Of a stretch of 64,000 nucleotides of DNA, positions 58,794 to 64,000 are shown in pieces. Position 1 is the stretch's first letter, and each line of letters begins with the position of its first letter. The notes under the pieces were generated by a model. That model was not told where the DNA came from. It worked only from the letters and a program-made list of their open reading frames with translations, and made no database searches. Made by a program: the position numbers and the translations under genes. This DNA is from CAYSRC01 sp964433495 (GTDB taxonomy: Bacteria; Bacillota; Clostridia; Oscillospirales; Ruminococcaceae), in NCBI GenBank assembly GCA_964433495.1, contig CAYSRC010000004.1, positions 4,610 to 68,609 of the forward strand, given 5' to 3'.

Positions 58794-59350
58794 CCCTCGC
58801 GCGCGGGCTCGAGCTTTCGCATAAACTCGAGCCTCACCTCGCGCTTCTCGACGTCGCTGTTGGAGTAGCAGCCGAGGTCGCACCCGCACAGCGAAAACCC
58901 CGCCGCGCGGTAGAACCCGATTGCGGACACGTTGCAGCTCTGCGTCTCGAGCACAAGCGCCCGCGCGCCGACCTCCTTCGCGTGGCCGACGGCGCTGAGC
59001 ATCAAAAGGCTGCCGATGCCCATGCCGCGCAGCCCCTCGTCGACAAGCAGGTTGGTGATGCGCAGACGGTTGTTCCACCGCTCGTGGCACAGCTCGATGA
59101 CGCCCACCCCGCGCTCGTCCGAAAACGCCGCGAAGATCACGGGGTCGCTCACCCACGCCGCGCACAGCTCGTCGCTGAAGCTCTTTTGCACCGGCGCGTC
59201 CATCCTCTTTTTTACGAACCTTATCCCGAAGCCGCCGTCCGACACCTCGGCGTCGTAGTATTCGTCGGTCGTGTATCGAAACGCAAGCTTTGTCCCTCTC
59301 ACCCTGTCGGGCTCGAGCTCCCTTATCCTCACACTGCGCTCTGTTGCCAT
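58790..59350 (-). CDS. GNAT-family acetyltransferase, streptothricin acetyltransferase-like
   Basis: The 186-residue protein has the acetyl-CoA motif LVDEGLRGMGIGSLLML and the later LETQSCNVSAIGFYRAAGF, close in pattern to streptothricin acetyltransferases (SatA). Resistance to streptothricin is possible but not shown. It starts 22 bases inside the 3' end of the PfkB gene and ends overlapping the ATPase start, so the three genes are coupled. Confidence 0.88.
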   Translation of the reverse strand: MATERSVRIRELEPDRVRGTKLAFRYTTDEYYDAEVSDGGFGIRFVKKRMDAPVQKSFSDELCAAWVSDPVIFAAFSDERGVGVIELCHERWNNRLRITNLLVDEGLRGMGIGSLLMLSAVGHAKEVGARALVLETQSCNVSAIGFYRAAGFSLCGCDLGCYSNSDVEKREVRLEFMRKLEPAREG

Positions 59351-60270
59351 TCGGCCTCACCCGCCCTGCGCGCAAAATCGTCTATCTCGGCGCGGGTGGG
59401 ACAGCTGTCCGACGTGCCGAGCCTTGTGACCGAAAGGTTCGCGCCGAACGACGCGAACTCGGCCGCCTCAAAAAGGCTTTTTCCCTCGCCGAGGGCCGCG
59501 AGCAGCGCGCCGTTGAACGCGTCGCCCGCGCCCGTTGTGTCCACCGCTTTCACCCCGTGGTTGCGCATGTACCCCTCGCGCGCGCCGTCGTTTACGTACA
59601 CGCCGCGGTCGCCGAGGGTGACGATCACGTTTTTCACCCCGAGTGCAAAGAACGCCCTCGCCGCCTCGGCACAGTCCCCGTCGCACGGGCAGCCCGTGAT
59701 GATCTCTGCCTCGACCTCGTTGGGGGTGACGAGCCACAGCTTTTTAAAGAGCTCGTCGGGCAGCTTTTGCACGGGCGCGGGGTTCAAAACGACCCTGATG
59801 CCCATGCCGCACGCCATGTCGACGATCTTCACAAGCGCGTCGACGTTGATCTCGAGCTGAAGAAGCAGGTATTTGCAGCCCTCAAGCATGTCCCGCAGCT
59901 TTTTGATCTCGGTGTCGCCGAAGGTGTCGCACGCGCCCGTCACGACCACGATCTCGTTTTTGCCGGTGTTTTCGTCCACCGAGATAAGCGCCGCGCCGGT
60001 GGGCGCGCTGTCGGTGACAAAGACATAGTCGAGCCCGAGGTCTTCGCGCCCGAGCGCCCCTATCGCTACATTGCCGAACTCGTCGCGCCCGAGCTTGGTG
60101 GAGAACACGGTCTCGCCTCCCGCCCTTCGCGCCGCGACCGCCTGGTTGAACCCCTTGCCGCCCGCGCCGAGCCTGAAAAAGCTGCCTTTGACCGTCTCGC
60201 CGACCTCGGGCAGGTGCGGCGCGCGCGCCATCAAATCCACAACAAAGCTTCCGATCACCGCTGTTTTCAT
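59329..60270 (-). CDS. rbsK: PfkB-family sugar kinase, ribokinase-like
   Basis: The 313-residue kinase phosphorylates a sugar with ATP. It has the N-terminal PfkB signature GAGGKGFNQAVAARRAGG (residues about 35-52) and the C-terminal DTTGAGDAFNGALLA with the catalytic Asp. It is most like ribokinase (MKTAVIGSFVVDL start and NPAPVQKL), but no ribose transporter adjoins. GAGGTGA precedes the ATG. Confidence 0.93.
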   Translation of the reverse strand: MKTAVIGSFVVDLMARAPHLPEVGETVKGSFFRLGAGGKGFNQAVAARRAGGETVFSTKLGRDEFGNVAIGALGREDLGLDYVFVTDSAPTGAALISVDENTGKNEIVVVTGACDTFGDTEIKKLRDMLEGCKYLLLQLEINVDALVKIVDMACGMGIRVVLNPAPVQKLPDELFKKLWLVTPNEVEAEIITGCPCDGDCAEAARAFFALGVKNVIVTLGDRGVYVNDGAREGYMRNHGVKAVDTTGAGDAFNGALLAALGEGKSLFEAAEFASFGANLSVTRLGTSDSCPTRAEIDDFARRAGEAEWQQSAV

Positions 60271-60633
60271 GTCGTCACCTCGCGCTCAAGCGAGCGCCTT
60301 TCCCTGTGATTTTGTTTGGTTAATCCATTGTTTTTGCGTTTTTTACTGCTTTTGCAATATCAGGGGCCGAGAGCGGGCCGCGATATCGGTGCGGGATTTG
60401 CTGTGAGCCCGTCAACGCCCTCCCGCGCGCAAGCAAAAGGAACGACGCGCGGGAGGGGAGCCTCCGGGACAAGGGCGGCAGGCAGTCCCGCCGCCGCAAG
60501 CTGCGGCACCCGGCCGTCGCGCGCCCTTACCCGCGCTGCGCGCCCGCCGTTTCAACAAACAGGCGCGTCCTGCGTGTGCGCTGTCCCCTGCTTTTTTAAA
60601 CCGCTGTGAACACGGCTTTTGACGGCAAGGCCG
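60271..60633. other. Gap between lexA and the PfkB kinase gene
   Basis: The 363 bases hold no supported gene. AT-rich sequence next to the PfkB gene (60300-60360) is the likely promoter area; the rest is GC-rich. Confidence 0.4.
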
Positions 60634-61218
60634 TCACTGCTCCTGATAAAACCGCATACACGCCACGACGCGGCCTAAAACCGAAACCTCGTCCGCGATG
60701 ATCGGCGCAAAGGCGGGGTTTTCGGCGCGCAGCTCGATGTGATCGCTGCGGCGATATATCCGCTTGACCGTCGCCTCGTCCCCAATCAGCGCGACGACGA
60801 TCTCGCCGTCCGACGCGGTGGGCGTCTGCTTGACGATGATTGTGTCGCCGTCCAAGATCCCGGCGTTTATCATGCTCTCGCCCTTGACCCTTAGGGCGAA
60901 CAGGCCCGAATTGTCGCGCAGCGGGCTGTCAAAGGTGACATAGTCCTCGATATTCTGCTGCGCGAGGATGGGAAGCCCCGCCGCGACAGCGCCGAGCACC
61001 GGCACCGTGACGGCGTTTTCGCGCCCCGCGATCGAGATGTTGCGGCGCTTGCCCTTTGCGATGGTTATGAGCCCCTCGTCCTCGAGCTGGTGAAGCATCC
61101 GATGAACGGACGAGGTGGATTTTATGTCCAAGGCCTCGCACAGCTCCCGCACCGTGGGCGGGGTGTCAAAGCTGTTTTCCATCAGATAGCGGTAGAGACG
61201 CTGCTTGTTTTCCCCCAA
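60634..61218 (-). CDS. lexA: LexA repressor
   Basis: LexA represses SOS genes and self-cleaves when RecA is activated. The 194-residue protein has the N-terminal winged helix (residues about 1-65: PTVRELCEALDIKSTSSVHR), the cleavage site in GAVAAGLPILA (Ala-Gly), the catalytic Ser in VKGESMINAG and Lys in DEATVKRIY. The start is TTG at 61218 after AAGGAGG. A LexA-type box lies upstream, so it is likely autoregulated. Confidence 0.97.
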   Translation of the reverse strand: MGENKQRLYRYLMENSFDTPPTVRELCEALDIKSTSSVHRMLHQLEDEGLITIAKGKRRNISIAGRENAVTVPVLGAVAAGLPILAQQNIEDYVTFDSPLRDNSGLFALRVKGESMINAGILDGDTIIVKQTPTASDGEIVVALIGDEATVKRIYRRSDHIELRAENPAFAPIIADEVSVLGRVVACMRFYQEQ

Positions 61219-61240
61219 AACGTCCTCCTTCTTTCGCGCG

Positions 61241-61254
61241 CGAACATTTGTTTA
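61241..61254. promoter_or_regulatory. Candidate LexA (SOS) box
   Basis: CGAACATTTGTTTA matches the Gram-positive LexA operator CGAAC-N4-GTTCG in one full and one partial half-site. It lies 23 bases before the lexA start. Confidence 0.55.
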
Positions 61255-61370
61255 GTATATTCTACTATACTTTCGCGCATTTTGCAATTTTATTTCGGCG
61301 GCGTTCGAATTTACAATAAGTTCATAGTTGTTTCACACAATACTCACGGTTTAAATCTATACTGATAATC

Positions 61371-61467
61371 GTAGAGGTTAGCCGCATAACCTCTACGAGG
61401 CATTATTCCTCCTCATTAACTGTACCCCTTCAAAACGGAACCCCGCGCCTTCCAAAGGCGCGGGGTT
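61371..61467 (+). ncRNA. Candidate small RNA with 5' hairpin, C-rich single strand and terminator stem
   Basis: GTAGAGGTTA-6-TAACCTCTAC (61371-61396) is followed by about 42 unpaired bases including TTCCTCCTC, which is complementary to ribosome binding sites, and by a 13-bp stem AACCCCGCGCCTT / AAGGCGCGGGGTT (61439-61467). The lexA promoter is divergent. No reading frame fits. The U-tract after the last stem is poor (CTGCCTTTG). Confidence 0.4.
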
Positions 61468-61478
61468 CTGCCTTTGTC

Positions 61479-61507
61479 TTGAACACGGACGGAAACTGAT
61501 ATATAAT
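61479..61507 (+). promoter_or_regulatory. Promoter of the dehydrogenase gene
   Basis: TTGAAC (61479-61484) and TATAAT (61502-61507) have 17-base spacing, 42 bases before the ATG at 61549. Confidence 0.85.
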
Positions 61508-61548
61508 TTAACGGTGACGGGCAAAAAGCCCGCGATGAGGGAAAAACC

Positions 61549-62526
61549 ATGAAGATAACGGTGCTTGACGGATATACGACCAACCCCGGCGACCTCAGCT
61601 TTGAGGGCCTCGGGCGGTACGGCGAGCTTGCGGTGTACGACCGCACACAGCCCGACGAGGTTGTCGCGCGCGCACGGGACAGCGAGATAATCGTCTCCAA
61701 CAAGGTTGCGTTTGACGACGCGGTGTTTGACGAGCTCCCAAAGCTCAGACTCATCACGGTGCTCGGCACCGGCTACAACACGGTTGACGTCGCGTGCGCC
61801 GCACGGCGCGGCATCACCGTCTGCAACGTGCCGGGGTACAGCACCCCCTCGGTCACCCAGCACGTCTTTGCGCTGCTGCTCGAGCTGTGCTCACACGTCG
61901 CCGAATACAGCGAAAGCGTGCGGCGCGGCGGGTGGCAGAACAGCCGTGACTACTCCTACTGCGTGCGCCCGATTGTCGAAATCGGCGGGATGACACTGGG
62001 CATCGTCGGCCTCGGGGCCATCGGCACGGCGGTCGCGCGTGCGGCGCGGGGCTTCGGCATGGAGGTCGTCTATTTCTCGCGCACGAGAAAGCCCGCGCTC
62101 GAGTGCGACGGGATACGGTATCTGCCGCTTGAAGCGCTTTTGCCGGCAAGCGATGCCGTCACGCTCCACTGTCCCCTCACCCCCGAGACCTACCACCTCC
62201 TGAACGCCGGAACGATAGCGCGCATGAAGGACGGGGCGCTTGTCATCAACACCTCGCGCGGCGCGGCGGTCGACGAGCGGGCGCTCGCCGACGCGCTGAA
62301 CAGCGGCAAGCTCGGGGGCGCGGGCATCGACGTCCTGCCGACCGAGCCGCCCCGCGGCGGCAGCCCCCTCATCGGCGCCAAAAACTGCATCGTTACCCCC
62401 CCATGTCGCGTGGGCCCCGCGCGCTTCACGCGCGCGGCTTATCGCCGAGACCGAAAACAACATCCGCTGCTTTCTCGAGGGCAAGCCGCAAAACAGGGTC
62501 AACTGACGGGTATCGGGAGAGATTGA
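61549..62526 (+). pseudogene. D-2-hydroxyacid dehydrogenase (phosphoglycerate/hydroxypyruvate type), frameshifted near the 3' end
   Basis: The protein has the NAD-binding GIVGLGAIGTAVARAARGFGM, the catalytic Arg in NTSRGAAVDE and Glu in VLPTEPP, typical of D-hydroxyacid dehydrogenases. The region that should hold the catalytic His (TPHVAW) reads TPPCRVG after a seven-C run at 62396-62402. With six C the frame continues as TPHVAWAPRASRARLIAE and stops at 62506. The open frame as read runs on to 62526. So it is either decayed or carries a base-call error. Confidence 0.85.
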
Positions 62527-62572
62527 ATATTACTTTAAGTAAAAATTATCCTATTTCAACAAAGAGGAAACT

Positions 62573-63628
62573 ATGAGCAGCAAGCTTGCCATTGCCATGA
62601 GCGGCGGCGTCGACTCGAGTGTCGCCGCGTATATCATGAGGTCGCGCGGGTACGACTGCGTCGGCACGACCATGCTGCTTTTTTCGCAGGGCGGCGGAGA
62701 AAGCGAGCCTTCAAGCGACGCCGAGGACGCGCGCAGGGTGTCCGAGGGCCTCGGGATGCAGCATTTTGTCTTCGACCTCTCCGAGCGCTTTAAGCGGGAG
62801 GTCATCGACCGATTTGTCGACGCATACACGCATGGCAGAACACCCAACCCCTGCGTCGACTGCAACCGATACCTCAAGTTCGGTGAGCTTTTTGCGCACG
62901 CGGCGGCCCTCGGCTGCGACGGGATCGTCACGGGGCACTACGCACGTGTCTGCTTCGACAGGGAACGCGGGAGATATCTTTTAAAAAAGGCGCTCGACCC
63001 CGCAAAGGATCAGAGCTATGTGCTCTACTCGCTCACACAGGGGCAGCTTGCCCGCACCTTTCTGCCGCTCGGCGAGTTGACCAAGCGGCAGGTTCGCGAT
63101 ATCGCCGAGCGGTGCCGCTTGGTAAACGCAAGCAAGCGGGACAGTCAGGACATCTGCTTTGTTAAGGGCGAGAGCTACGCCGCATTTATCGAGCGAAATG
63201 TCGGCAAGCCCTTCCCCCGGGGGCGGTTTATCGACATGAGCGGAAACACCCTCGGTATGCACGAGGGGATCATCCGCTACACCGTCGGGCAGCGCAGGGG
63301 CATCGGCCTCTCCTTCCCGCAGCCGATGTACGTGTGCGCGATCGACGCCCCCGCGAACACCGTGACACTCGGCGACAGGTCGGCGCTTTTCTCGCGCGAG
63401 CTCACCGCCGTCGATGTCAACCTCATCTCGGTCGAGCACCTCAGAGGGCCGATGCGGGTGACGGCAAAGATCCGCTATCGCGCGCCCGAGCAGCGGGCGA
63501 CCGCGGCGGTGCTGGACGACGGCACGCTTAAGGTCGTGTTCGACGAGCCGCAGCGCGCCGTCACAAGCGGGCAGGCGGTCGTGCTGTACGACGGCGATGT
63601 CGTCGTCGGCGGCGGGACCATTGTGTAG
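62573..63628 (+). CDS. mnmA: tRNA-specific 2-thiouridylase MnmA
   Basis: MnmA adds sulfur to uridine 34 of tRNA-Lys, -Glu and -Gln with ATP and a persulfide donor. The 351-residue protein has the PP-loop AMSGGVDSSVAAY (residues about 8-20), the first catalytic Cys in NPCVDCNRYLKF, and the second in SQDICFV, and the tRNA-binding C-terminal domain with YTVGQRRGIGL. AAGAGGAAA precedes the ATG. It is 67 bases after the corrected dehydrogenase stop. Confidence 0.98.
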   Translation: MSSKLAIAMSGGVDSSVAAYIMRSRGYDCVGTTMLLFSQGGGESEPSSDAEDARRVSEGLGMQHFVFDLSERFKREVIDRFVDAYTHGRTPNPCVDCNRYLKFGELFAHAAALGCDGIVTGHYARVCFDRERGRYLLKKALDPAKDQSYVLYSLTQGQLARTFLPLGELTKRQVRDIAERCRLVNASKRDSQDICFVKGESYAAFIERNVGKPFPRGRFIDMSGNTLGMHEGIIRYTVGQRRGIGLSFPQPMYVCAIDAPANTVTLGDRSALFSRELTAVDVNLISVEHLRGPMRVTAKIRYRAPEQRATAAVLDDGTLKVVFDEPQRAVTSGQAVVLYDGDVVVGGGTIV

Positions 63629-63682
63629 CGCGGCGCGAAGCACTGCCGCCGACTTGAGATTTGAACACGGTATAATAGATCA

Positions 63683-63725
63683 CCCGCTCCGATAGGCAAA
63701 CTGCCTCGGAGCGGGCCTGTTTTAC
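63683..63725 (+). terminator. Terminator of mnmA
   Basis: CCCGCTCCGA pairs with TCGGAGCGGG, with an inner GGCA/TGCC stem, and CCTGTTTTAC follows, 55 bases after the mnmA stop. Confidence 0.7.
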
Positions 63726-64000
63726 AATGAAAGAACCGGCACAAACGATAGGGCTTGCTCCGACACAGAAACGGTCTGCAAAACAGATACAATACAAAAT
63801 GTCACGCCGTGCCTTCCCTTGCCAAAAGCAGACGGCGGTAAACGGGTGCGCTTATCCTTTTACTGCCTTAAAATAAGCGTTTGAGCTGTAGGGCTTCAAA
63901 CTCCTTCATCTATGGAGATGACGACAGACCGTTTTGCCGAGCGAAGCGGCGCAAACCGCCGCCGAGAGGGGGAAATTTTCCCCCTACGGAAAATCCCGAC
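63726..64000. other. AT-richer right end with a 9-bp palindrome
   Basis: From about 63725 to 63935 the sequence is clearly more AT-rich than the rest of the window. At 63967-63985 AGGGGGAAA and TTTCCCCCT form an inverted repeat around one T. No gene is visible. It may be the edge of a transferred element, but this cannot be settled from 275 bases. Confidence 0.35.

Noticed and set aside
1..64000. rRNA, tRNA, transposase, phage or CRISPR-Cas genes
   Set aside because: Both strands were read for tRNA T-loop motifs, transposase or integrase motifs and repeat-spacer patterns; none was found.

Overview
The window is about 64 kb of GC-rich DNA with short operons, strong GGAGG-type ribosome binding sites, a T-box on thrS, an L-box (lysine) riboswitch, a short lexA, and three endospore genes (spoIID, spoIVB, spoVT). 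Together these point to an anaerobic, spore-forming, high-GC member of the Clostridia. An Oscillospiraceae-like organism is my inference from style and gene content; there is no rRNA marker here to prove it. No rRNA, tRNA, CRISPR array, transposase or phage gene was found.

Layout. 1-3.5 kb: a truncated methyltransferase, a flavin reductase-rubredoxin fusion and a short-chain dehydrogenase. 3.5-9.6 kb: a cell-envelope block on the minus strand, murT, a gatD-like gene, a family 2 glycosyltransferase, rfbA and rfbD tightly packed, then rfbB after a gap. It joins lipid II modification to dTDP-sugar supply, but rfbC is absent and the GatD-like protein lacks its catalytic His. 10-18.7 kb: nucleoside hydrolase, M42 peptidase, a degenerate LCP-like protein, a lipoprotein, an ABC-2 type exporter and an MFS permease divergent from an AraC regulator. 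20.5-23.5 kb: an amino-acid ABC importer whose leader is a lysine riboswitch, so lysine is the likely substrate. 23.8-32.9 kb: a 36-residue membrane peptide, a polytopic membrane protein, citrate synthase, spoIID, spoIVB, a secreted SGNH hydrolase with a proline-rich tail, and a lipoprotein.

33-48 kb: an HTH protein with a nucleotidyltransferase-like domain, a decayed aldo/keto reductase-ferredoxin gene, HdeD-like protein, pncB with an overlapping HAD phosphatase, regulators (AraC-GyrI, SpoVT, GntR, WYL), a stand-alone 5'-3' exonuclease, and a PatB-type aminotransferase with a DUF3737 protein. 48-64 kb: VOC and GNAT proteins flanking a cloverleaf-forming inverted repeat, thrS with its T-box, a DJ-1-like protein with Ser in place of Cys, a ferredoxin, a tRNA/rRNA methyltransferase pair, a PfkB kinase-GNAT-AAA ATPase cluster, lexA, a frameshifted D-2-hydroxyacid dehydrogenase and mnmA.

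The most unusual structure is an interspersed mosaic repeat present in six intergenic gaps, never inside a gene, mostly at convergent gene ends. Other points of interest are the cloverleaf palindrome, three FadR-type operators before the GntR gene, a leader terminator before the DUF3737 gene, a candidate small RNA upstream of the dehydrogenase, and homopolymer frameshifts in two genes that may be decay or sequence error.
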